DNA from: a bacterium
Lineage (GTDB): Bacteria; Oederibacteriota; JAJYGY01
Length of the DNA stretch: 6,868 nucleotides
Direction: 5' to 3'
Assembly: GCA_021790555.1 (NCBI GenBank)
Contig: JAJYGY010000196.1
Location: forward strand, 1 to 6,868
The position numbers and the translations under genes were made by a program. The notes under the pieces are model-generated. The model saw only the letters and a program-made list of their open reading frames with translations. It had not been told where the DNA came from and ran no database searches. Of this stretch, positions 1-5,632 are shown one piece after another (the stretch's first letter is position 1; every line of letters starts with the position of its first letter).

Positions 1-168
1 GGCGTGCCCGATGTGCAGCGAGCCGGTCACGTTGGGCGGCGGGATGACGATGCTGAAGGCTGGTTTGGGGGAGGCGGAGTCGGTCCTGAAGAAGCCCCGC
101 TCCTCCCAGAGGCGGTACCAGCGTTCCTCGACTTCCTTGGGGTCGTACTTGGTGGGGATGTTTTCCAT
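1..168 (-). CDS. valS: Valine--tRNA ligase, N-terminal fragment (gene runs off the window)
   Basis: Class I aminoacyl-tRNA synthetase that charges tRNA-Val with valine in the cytoplasm. Only the first 56 codons are present. The opening residues MENIPTKYDPKEVEERWY match the ValS N-terminus. Residues 43-56 carry PPPNVTGSLHIGHA, which contains the HIGH ATP-binding signature in the form and context typical of ValS (IleRS and LeuRS have different flanks). The ATG at 168 is preceded by AAGGA (174-178) five bases away, and it lies 14 bases after the TAG of the GerMN gene, so it is probably the next gene of the same operon. The catalytic core, editing domain, KMSKS loop and C-terminal coiled coil lie outside the window. 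Identification is firm from the motif. Whether the rest of the gene is intact cannot be seen. Confidence 0.96.
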   Translation of the reverse strand, partial: MENIPTKYDPKEVEERWYRLWEERGFFRTDSASPKPAFSIVIPPPNVTGSLHIGHA

Positions 169-182
169 GGAATTCCTTGAGG

Positions 183-773
183 CTAAAAGTCGTTGACGGT
201 CAGGGGGGCGGCGATGTCGAAATGCCCGGCCAGGCTGTCCACCACCTGGCCGTCGACCATGATCTGGACCCGCTGGATCTGGGCGAAATTGCCCGCCAGG
301 GAGTGCACCAGGCAGTAGAGGGTCATGTACTCGCCGGTGGTCCCGCCCGGATGCAGGCTTTGCACCTCGGGCGAGAAGTCCACCACGCAAAGGCCGTCGG
401 GACCCAGGAAAAGCTCCTTCAACTGCACCCCCGGGGGGAACACCCCCGCCAGGCCCTTCTCCTGCGGGCCCTTGAGGAGGTCCAGCACCACCTGCTTCAC
501 CTGGTTGACCAGCGAGGCGGTGCGGAAGATGTCGCGGCTTTCCACCGCCAGGGTGCCCTTGTCGGCCGAGACGAAATACAGCCGCACGGCCATCTTGGGT
601 TCGCGGCCGCTGAAGAGGTCGGTGGCCGTCCTGGGCTTGGCCTTGCCCTCCTCCCCGGCGCGGTAGTGGCGCCACAGGCCGGCCAGGACCACCAGCGCCA
701 GGACGAGGACCGCCAGGGCGGCCTTCGCGAAGAAGCGCCCGGGCCTGGGCGGATTGGGCTGCGGTTCTGGCAT
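183..773 (-). CDS. Membrane-anchored GerMN-domain protein
   Basis: A 196-aa protein. Residues 1-16 are Pro-rich and basic, residues 17-34 form one hydrophobic helix (signal anchor), and residues 60-190 look like a GerMN domain, the fold first named from the Bacillus sporulation protein GerM. Supporting features are the opening strand VRLYFVS, the helix ending LLKGP, the FPPGV turn, VVDFS, and the late segment with LVHSLAGNF and IMVDGQ. The domain should sit on the outer face of the cytoplasmic membrane. GerMN domains are widespread in bacteria that do not sporulate, often near cell-wall amidase genes, and their biochemical role is unsettled. Here the gene starts 16 bases after the amidase stop, with AGGCAGGA (778-785) as ribosome binding site, which suggests a linked role in peptidoglycan maintenance (inference). 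Nothing suggests that this organism sporulates. Confidence 0.85.
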   Translation of the reverse strand: MPEPQPNPPRPGRFFAKAALAVLVLALVVLAGLWRHYRAGEEGKAKPRTATDLFSGREPKMAVRLYFVSADKGTLAVESRDIFRTASLVNQVKQVVLDLLKGPQEKGLAGVFPPGVQLKELFLGPDGLCVVDFSPEVQSLHPGGTTGEYMTLYCLVHSLAGNFAQIQRVQIMVDGQVVDSLAGHFDIAAPLTVNDF

Positions 774-789
774 CGGGTCCTGCCTTTCT

Positions 790-1518
790 TCACTGGGGGG
801 CGGGGGAGCCCAGGTAGCGTTCGATCCCCTGGGCGATCTCGCGGGCCAGGTCCCGCGCGTGCTGGGGGTCCTTCAGTTTGGCCAGGTCGCCCGGGTTGCT
901 GGCGAAGCCGCATTCCACCAGGCAGGCCGGCGGCACCAGCCCACGGAAGAGGGCCAGCTTGAGCGACTGCACGCCGCGCTTCTGGGCCGAACCCGCCTCA
1001 AGCTCGGCGGCGATGTCCTGGCCCAGGCGGCGCGAGGCGGCGGCGTTGAGCGCCGAGGCCTGTCCCCAGCGCAGGATGGGCAGCCCCGCTCCCCCGTCCG
1101 GGTTGGACACCACCTGGGGCGGGGCCGAAGCCGGAGGCACGAAAACGCGCACCCCGCTGGAGGCGGGGCTGAAGCTGTAGTTGGCGTGCAGGCTGACCAG
1201 GCAGGCCAGGTGGGCCTGGTTGGCCCACTGCACCCGCGCCGTGTTGGAGAGGTCCACGTCGCCGTTCCTTGAAAGGACCGCCGCCTGGCCAAGGTTCCTC
1301 AGTGCGTCCCGGACCAGCCCGGCCAGGTTCAGGGTGAAGTCGGCCTCGGTGAAGCCGTCCACCCGCACCCCCCGGTCCTGGCCTCCGTGCCCGGGGTCGA
1401 TGCCCACCAGGGGGGCCTGCGGGGTCGGGGTCGCCCCGCCCTGCGCCCGGCCCCAGGCCGGCAAGGCGGCCAAAAAAAAGAACCCCAACCAGAAGGTCAG
1501 GGCGCGCGGTCGTTTCAT
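790..1518 (-). CDS. N-acetylmuramoyl-L-alanine amidase (amidase_3 family), exported
   Basis: A 242-aa zinc amidase expected to cut the bond between N-acetylmuramic acid and L-alanine of peptidoglycan in the periplasm. Residues 1-25 form a signal peptide (MKRPR, hydrophobic stretch, GRA before Q26). The catalytic domain spans about residues 37-236. Zinc ligands are visible: His44 in DPGHGG, Glu58 in GFTEAD, and His111 in SLHAN. Glu202 in VECGF is the expected catalytic glutamate. No AMIN, LysM or SPOR domain is present, so it is a minimal one-domain enzyme and a targeting partner would have to be a separate protein. A GAGGGG Shine-Dalgarno (1525-1530) lies six bases before the ATG. It follows accA by 34 bases and precedes the GerMN gene by 16. 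AmiC-like is the closest name, but the missing AMIN domain argues against a strict amiC label. Confidence 0.95.
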   Translation of the reverse strand: MKRPRALTFWLGFFFLAALPAWGRAQGGATPTPQAPLVGIDPGHGGQDRGVRVDGFTEADFTLNLAGLVRDALRNLGQAAVLSRNGDVDLSNTARVQWANQAHLACLVSLHANYSFSPASSGVRVFVPPASAPPQVVSNPDGGAGLPILRWGQASALNAAASRRLGQDIAAELEAGSAQKRGVQSLKLALFRGLVPPACLVECGFASNPGDLAKLKDPQHARDLAREIAQGIERYLGSPAPQ

Positions 1519-1552
1519 GCTTTTCCCCTCTTGAATTGGCCGGCCCGCGGGG

Positions 1553-2536
1553 TCATCCCGCCGCGGCCTCCTGGGCCAGGCCTTCCAGCACGCGGCCCAT
1601 GGAGCGGTATTTGGAATAGCGGGCCTCGACCAGCCGTTCGGGCGACATGCCCTCCAGGGCCTGCAGCGATCGCTTCAGGGCCATCTTCAGGTTCAGGGCG
1701 GCGGCCTTGGGGTCCCGGTGGGCGCCGCCCAGGGGTTCCGGAACGATCTCGTCGATGACCCCGAGGGCCAGCAGGTCCTTGGCGGTGCCCTTCAGCGCCT
1801 CGGCCGCCCTCTCGGCCTTGGCCCGGTCCTTCCACAGGATGGCGGCGCAGCCTTCCGGCGAGATGACGGAATAGTAGGCGTACTCCATCATCAGCATCCT
1901 GTCGCCCACCCCGATGCCCACGGCCCCGCCCGACCCCCCCTCGCCGATGACGGCCACCACGATGGGCACGCGCAGGTGGGACATCTCGAAGAGGTTGCGG
2001 GCGATGGCCTCGGCCACCGAGCGCTCCTCGCCTTCCAGGCCGGGATAGGCGCCGCTGGTGTCGATCAGGCTGACGATGGGCAGGCGGAACTTCTCGCACA
2101 TCTTCATGAAGCGCAGGGCCTTGCGGTAGCCCTCGGGCTGGCACATGCCGAAGTTGCGCATCAGGTTTTCCTTCGTGTCCCTTCCCTTCTGGATGCCCAC
2201 CAGCCCGATCCTGTGCTCGTCCAGCTGCCCGAAGCCGCAGATCATGGCCTTGTCGTCGGCGAAATGGCGGTCGCCGTGCACCTCCAGGAACTGGCCCACG
2301 AATTCGGAGACGTAGTCCAGCGCGTGGGGCCGCTCGGGATGGCGCATGATCTGGACCACCTGCCACGCCGACAGCCGGGAAAAGATGTCCTTGCGCAGCT
2401 CCTCGGCCTTGCGCTCCAGCTTGGAGACCTCGTTGCTGACGTCGATGTTCTCCACCTGGGCGAATTTCTTGAGTTCCTCGATTTTCTGTTCCAACTCGGT
2501 CAGAGACTTCTCAAATTCCATCCCCGCGCCGGCCAT
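1553..2536 (-). CDS. accA: Acetyl-CoA carboxylase carboxyltransferase subunit alpha
   Basis: A 327-aa cytoplasmic subunit that works with AccD to move the carboxyl group from carboxybiotin to acetyl-CoA, making malonyl-CoA for fatty-acid synthesis. It is full length for the family (about 320 aa). Family hallmarks are the N-terminal coiled coil with LEQKIEELK (15-23), HPERPHALDY (66-75), FLEVHGDRHFADD (83-95), GRDTKENLMRNFG (118-130), the IDTSGAYPG segment (158-166) with EERSVAEAIARNL after it, the Gly-rich GEGGSGGA turn (198-205), SVISPEGCAAILWKD (223-237), and a C-terminal YSKYRSMG. The ATG at 2536 was chosen because GGGAGG (2542-2547) lies five bases upstream and the family N-terminus begins here. 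The frame stays open further upstream, but that part lies inside another gene. The family usually has DTPGAYPG; here Ser161 replaces the proline. accD is not in the window. The stop of the barrel gene lies 14 bases upstream. Confidence 0.97.
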   Translation of the reverse strand: MAGAGMEFEKSLTELEQKIEELKKFAQVENIDVSNEVSKLERKAEELRKDIFSRLSAWQVVQIMRHPERPHALDYVSEFVGQFLEVHGDRHFADDKAMICGFGQLDEHRIGLVGIQKGRDTKENLMRNFGMCQPEGYRKALRFMKMCEKFRLPIVSLIDTSGAYPGLEGEERSVAEAIARNLFEMSHLRVPIVVAVIGEGGSGGAVGIGVGDRMLMMEYAYYSVISPEGCAAILWKDRAKAERAAEALKGTAKDLLALGVIDEIVPEPLGGAHRDPKAAALNLKMALKRSLQALEGMSPERLVEARYSKYRSMGRVLEGLAQEAAAG

Positions 2537-2550
2537 GGATGCCTCCCGTT

Positions 2551-3393
2551 TCAAAACAGACCGATGTATCCCACGCGCAGCAGGCGGAAAACCGGGCCGT
2601 GCCGCGCGCCAAGATCCCGGAATTCGAATCCGATGTTGATGGGGTCCAGGTTTACCCGGAACCCGGCGTTCAAGTACCCCCCCTGGGGGTTGAAGGCGTC
2701 GTCGAACTCGGTGAACAGCGTCACCAGCGATACCACCGACGTGAAGGCCAGCGCCCCTTCCAGGTCCTGGTCCGCCTTGAAGTCGGCGAAGCGGGCCGTG
2801 TTCAGCGAACCGTGGATCTGGCAGTAGCCCAGCGAAGTCCTGATCTCCTTGCTGGCCGCCAGGTAGAGGCCGCGGGTGGGCACGAAGCTGTAGGCCGGGC
2901 CGTCCCATCCCAGGGCCAGGGCCGGCCAATTGTCGCTCTCGCGCAGCAGCTGCAGGCGGGCCAGCACCATGGCGTCGTCGCGGGTCATGGTCACGTCGCC
3001 GGACCCGATGACGTTCTCGGCGTTGGCTCCTCCGCCGATGGTCAGCCAGGGGAACAGCCCAAGGTAGGCCTTGCCCAGGATGCCGCCGCTTTCGTAGAAG
3101 CGCAGGTCGGTCTTGACCTCGTACTTGTTCAGCAGGTAGGCCGTCGGCGCGTCGCCGGCGTCCCACATCAGGCCCGGCCCGGCCACGGCCTCGGGCCGCG
3201 AAAACCGGCTTACCGGGTTGGATCCATCATCCCCGGCCCCCGCCCCGGAAACCGGGGCCTGGGCGGGCTGCCCGGACGCCGCCGGGGACCCACTCCCCCC
3301 TCCCACCGTGAAATCCGCCGCGGCCAGGGCGAGGGGCAGGGCCGCGATCAGCCAAGCGAAAAGAATTTTGAACCAAAACTGTTGGAAGCGCAA
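2551..3393 (-). CDS. Predicted outer-membrane beta-barrel protein, YjbH-like (tentative)
   Basis: A 280-aa protein if the TTG at 3393 is the start. That start gives a clean signal peptide (MRFQQFWFK, hydrophobic stretch, cleavage after ALA near residue 24) and has GGGAG (3403-3407) nine bases upstream. Residues 28-62 are a Gly/Ala/Pro/Ser-rich spacer. From about residue 82 (APTAYLLNKYEV) to the end, short amphipathic strands alternate with turns, and the chain ends VGYIGLF with C-terminal Phe, as outer-membrane barrels do. The segments PTAYLLNKY, PALALGWDGPAYS and RGLYLAASKEIR resemble YjbH-domain proteins, a group linked to exopolysaccharide secretion in enterobacteria. This resemblance is from memory of the family and is moderate. 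It is much shorter than E. coli YjbH (about 700 aa). An ATG at 3471 in the same frame would overlap the upstream gene and bury the signal peptide 42 residues in, with no good ribosome binding site. Confidence 0.7.
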   Translation of the reverse strand: MRFQQFWFKILFAWLIAALPLALAAADFTVGGGSGSPAASGQPAQAPVSGAGAGDDGSNPVSRFSRPEAVAGPGLMWDAGDAPTAYLLNKYEVKTDLRFYESGGILGKAYLGLFPWLTIGGGANAENVIGSGDVTMTRDDAMVLARLQLLRESDNWPALALGWDGPAYSFVPTRGLYLAASKEIRTSLGYCQIHGSLNTARFADFKADQDLEGALAFTSVVSLVTLFTEFDDAFNPQGGYLNAGFRVNLDPINIGFEFRDLGARHGPVFRLLRVGYIGLF

Positions 3394-3458
3394 GCCGGGG
3401 TTCTCCCAAAAAACGGGCCTGGTTTTGCCATGCGGAACCTCAATCTGGTGATCCTTGA

Positions 3459-4130
3459 TCAGGATTCCCATCTGGGGTCGGCCCTGTCCTCCGCCGTGGC
3501 CATCTTGCCTGAGGCCCATCGCCTCCGGGCGTCCACCTCCACGCGCAGTTCGGAAAGGGATTTCCGCATCCTCATCAGGACCCCCACCTGGATCATGAGG
3601 ATCAGCAGCAGGGTGAAAAGGACCACCAGCACCCAGAAGGTCCAGCGGGTACCGCTTTCACGGGTCTGGGTGATGGAATCCTGGAGCCGCACCAGGTCCT
3701 GGGTCATCAGCTGCTGTTCCTGGGCCTGCGAATCCACCTTGCCTTCCAGCTCGCCCCAATGGGCCTCGGCGCTGTCGCGAAGGCCGTACAGCGCTTCCCA
3801 GATCCTTCCCCAGGCCCCCGGCGAGGAGGCCTGGCGGGCCTTGTGCCCGTTGGAGAGTTCAGGGGAAGCCGACGCGCCCAGGTTGACCTGCTTGAGGCGC
3901 TTCTGCTCCTGGACCAGCTGCCGGTAGAAGTCGCCCAGGCCGGGGGTGGCGGGGTCCTCCTTCATCGCCAGGAGGGCCTGTTGCGCCGCTGCGTCCAGGT
4001 CGCCGGCCAGGTAGAGGCTCTGGGCCTGCCGGAAGTTGTAGGCCGCCTGCGTGGAGCCGGACGACCCGGCCGCGGCCAGGCCCAGGGGAAGGACCAGGGC
4101 AGCCAGTAAAAGGAAAACATGCCGTCTCAT
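3459..4130 (-). CDS. Exported TPR-like/coiled-coil protein with a C-terminal membrane anchor, function unknown
   Basis: A 223-aa protein not recognised as a named family. Residues 1-20 form a signal peptide (MRRH, hydrophobic, LAAA). Residues 30-60 fit a tetratricopeptide-like helix pair (YNFRQAQSLYLAGDLDAAAQQA). Residues 105-158 are polar, Gln/Glu-rich and probably helical or coiled coil (GELEGKVDSQAQEQQ). Residues 163-186 form a strong transmembrane helix followed by RMRK, so by the positive-inside rule the last 35 residues should be cytoplasmic, with a second short helix (SLSELRVEVDARRRW). The predicted topology is a periplasmic N-terminal domain and a cytoplasmic tail. Its ATG overlaps the TGA of the PorV-like gene (ATGA, 4127-4130), with AGGGGG upstream, which implies translational coupling and a shared job. 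It might be an adaptor between the inner membrane and the outer-membrane barrels on either side (inference). Confidence 0.82.
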   Translation of the reverse strand: MRRHVFLLLAALVLPLGLAAAGSSGSTQAAYNFRQAQSLYLAGDLDAAAQQALLAMKEDPATPGLGDFYRQLVQEQKRLKQVNLGASASPELSNGHKARQASSPGAWGRIWEALYGLRDSAEAHWGELEGKVDSQAQEQQLMTQDLVRLQDSITQTRESGTRWTFWVLVVLFTLLLILMIQVGVLMRMRKSLSELRVEVDARRRWASGKMATAEDRADPRWES

Positions 4131-5542
4131 GGGGCCACCCCCTTGCTTGGGTTCGCGGCGTCCCGGCTTTCCTGCCGGCCCAGGGCGTCCAGCCTCTGGG
4201 CCAGCAGGAAGGCGTCGGCCGAAAGCGGATCCAGGGAACGGGCCTGGTCGGCCAGGGTGCGCGCCAGGTCCGGCCGTCCGGCCATGGATTCCTCCCGGGC
4301 CCGCTTCATCAGCCCGGCCACCTGGTCCGAGGGGGCCTCCGGGCGCACCACCACGGCCTTGGAAAGCGGGCTCTCCCCGGCTCCCAGGGCCGAGACGCGC
4401 AACCAGCGGTCCCGCCCGTTGGGCAGGCCGTTGATCTGCAGGCTGGTCTGGGAAAAGGTCGTGTCCGCCAGGGGTTTGAAGGCGGAATCGGGCCCCTCGG
4501 CGACGTAGACCCGGTAGGCCCTCACCGCCGTGGAAGCGGCCTCGCGCCAGCTCAACAGCGCCATGCCGTTGCCCCCCAGGCTTTGAACGATCACCGGGGC
4601 CGCCGGCAGGGCCGACGCGGCGGGGCTCAAGGGGGCGGGGGCGGCCGGGACCCGCCAGTCCCAGCCCCAGTCCAGGCTCAGCCGGTGGCTGGCGCCCACG
4701 TCCCCGCTGGAGGGAAGGAAGGCGTAGTCCACCTTCAGGGAGCGCCAGCGCAGGCCCAGCCCCAGGGAAAGGCGGCCGCTGCTGCCCGACAGGCTGCTGT
4801 AGCCCAGCCGGGCCAGCAGCCTGTCCTTCCAGAAGGGCTTCTCCACGCCCACGTGTGTCGCGTCCTGCCCTCCCGCGCCAAGGTCGCGCAGGTCGGTGCG
4901 GAAATCCTGGTCCAGCGCGAAGACGACGGCATGGGGGACGCGGTAGGCCAGGCCGATTTTGTAGAGCTGAGGCAGGGGCTCCTGCAGGCCGCTCTGGTGG
5001 AGCAGCACCGTGTCCACGTCCAGCAGGGAGGCCGCCAGGTCCAGGGTCTGGTCGCGGTAGGTGGAGAAACTTCCCCGGATGCCGGCGTCCAGGCCGAAGG
5101 CCTGGGCGGGGTCGGCGTCGTCGACCCGCAGGTATTTCAGGGAGACGCCCAGGTCGCTGCTTCCCGAGTCGGTCAGGGGCAGGGCGAAACTGGCCATCCA
5201 GGTCTGCTGGTCGTCTCCCGTCTGGGTGCTGAACAGCCGGTAGGTGGAAAAACCCAGCGCCAGCGAACTGAGGTCCACCGGCGAGACGGCCGACAGGCCC
5301 AGGTATTGTTCCAGGCCGGAAAAAAGGCCGCCATAGGTGCCGGCCAGGCGCACTTTCTGGAAGCCGGCCAGGTCGGCGGGGTTGAGAAAGACGTCCTGGG
5401 GATCGCTTCCCACCGCGCTATGGGCGCCCCCCATGGACTGGCCGACGGCCCCGATTCCCGTGTCGCCCGGCTTTGAAAAATCGGCGCGCAAGGACAGGGG
5501 CGCCAGCAGCAGGATCATCGAAAAAAGTGCCAAAGGCTTCAA
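4127..5542 (-). CDS. PorV/PorQ-like outer-membrane barrel fused to fibronectin-III and TPR-like segments
   Basis: A 471-aa protein in three parts. After a signal peptide (1-20, LRA before D21), residues 28-60 carry the opening pattern of the PorV/PorQ/UPF0164 barrels: GIGAVGQSMGGAHSAV followed by DVFLNPADLAGF. Alternating strands run to about residue 294 (HRLSLDWGW). An Ala/Pro linker (298-316) leads to a fibronectin type III-like domain (about 315-400; VIVQS, ALLSW, YRVYVAEG, LPNGRDRWLRVSA). Residues 404-455 are an alpha-helical pair with TPR character (AREESMAGRPDLARTLADQA, then LDPLSADAF). PorV proteins are barrels of the type IX secretion system that help release CTD-bearing cargo. Related barrels occur in many phyla without proven function. 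The TTG start is fixed by an in-frame TAG 15 bases upstream and by AGGAG (5552-5556) nine bases before it. It is the first gene after the predicted promoter. The added domains would face the periplasm or the surface; which one is unknown. Confidence 0.8.
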   Translation of the reverse strand: MKPLALFSMILLLAPLSLRADFSKPGDTGIGAVGQSMGGAHSAVGSDPQDVFLNPADLAGFQKVRLAGTYGGLFSGLEQYLGLSAVSPVDLSSLALGFSTYRLFSTQTGDDQQTWMASFALPLTDSGSSDLGVSLKYLRVDDADPAQAFGLDAGIRGSFSTYRDQTLDLAASLLDVDTVLLHQSGLQEPLPQLYKIGLAYRVPHAVVFALDQDFRTDLRDLGAGGQDATHVGVEKPFWKDRLLARLGYSSLSGSSGRLSLGLGLRWRSLKVDYAFLPSSGDVGASHRLSLDWGWDWRVPAAPAPLSPAASALPAAPVIVQSLGGNGMALLSWREAASTAVRAYRVYVAEGPDSAFKPLADTTFSQTSLQINGLPNGRDRWLRVSALGAGESPLSKAVVVRPEAPSDQVAGLMKRAREESMAGRPDLARTLADQARSLDPLSADAFLLAQRLDALGRQESRDAANPSKGVAP

Positions 5543-5632
5543 AAACCGCGTCTCCTAAAATTTTTCGTCATTTAAGCACAGCCCCCACCCGGCGGCAAGC
5601 GCTTTGAAACCGGCCCGCGGACGGCGGGTCTT
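5543..5632 (-). promoter_or_regulatory. Intergenic region with predicted sigma70-type promoter for the operon
   Basis: On the minus strand TTGCCG (5593-5598) is followed after exactly 17 bases by TTAAAT (5570-5575). Each box matches four of six bases of the sigma70 consensus. Transcription would begin near 5563, giving a leader of about 20 bases that contains the AGGAG site (5552-5556) and then the TTG start. This is the only gap above 65 bases in the window, and it is locally AT-rich (5557-5575). Two perfect 8-bp palindromes lie here: AAGCGCTT (5597-5604), overlapping the -35 box by two bases, and AAAATTTT (5557-5564), overlapping the predicted start site. Either could be an operator or chance. 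The promoter call is by eye. Confidence 0.45.
5614..5628 (-). terminator. Weak hairpin after the surface-protein gene, possible terminator
   Basis: A 5-bp GC stem (CCCGC / GCGGG) with a 5-base loop begins five bases beyond the TAG of the surface-protein gene. It is followed on the transcript by CCGGUUUC rather than a uridine run, so it would be a poor intrinsic terminator. It may stabilise the 3' end or be incidental. Confidence 0.22.

Noticed and set aside
177..962. Long plus-strand open frame of 261 codons opposite the GerMN and amidase genes
   Set aside because: Its translation is rich in His, Gly, Arg and Pro with no domain, and it lies antisense to two genes with firm family motifs. Such frames are expected opposite GC-rich genes.
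1718..2827. Plus-strand open frame of 369 codons opposite accA
   Set aside because: It is antisense to accA, which is certain by homology, and its translation is low-complexity His/Gln/Ala/Leu-rich.
2537..3166. N-terminal extension of the accA frame by about 210 codons
   Set aside because: The extension is Arg/Pro/Gly-rich, is out of frame inside the YjbH-like gene, and AccA is already full length from the ATG at 2536 with its own GGGAGG site.
3405..3432. AAAAC/GUUUU stem followed by U residues as a terminator between the TPR-like and YjbH-like genes
   Set aside because: The stem is only about five mostly A-U pairs, too weak for intrinsic termination, and the next Shine-Dalgarno follows at once.
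3394..3519. ATG at 3471 or 3519 as start of the YjbH-like gene
   Set aside because: Both overlap the upstream coding sequence, neither has a good Shine-Dalgarno, and both put the signal peptide far from the N-terminus. TTG at 3393 solves all three.
2539..3927. Plus-strand open frame of 462 codons across the YjbH-like and TPR-like genes
   Set aside because: It has no recognisable motif or signal and spans two opposing genes and their gap. It is a by-product of GC-rich third codon positions.
4583..5476. Plus-strand open frame of 297 codons opposite the PorV-like gene
   Set aside because: Its Gly/Gln/Val/Ala-rich sequence has no domain character, and the minus strand encodes a signal peptide, barrel and FN3 domain.
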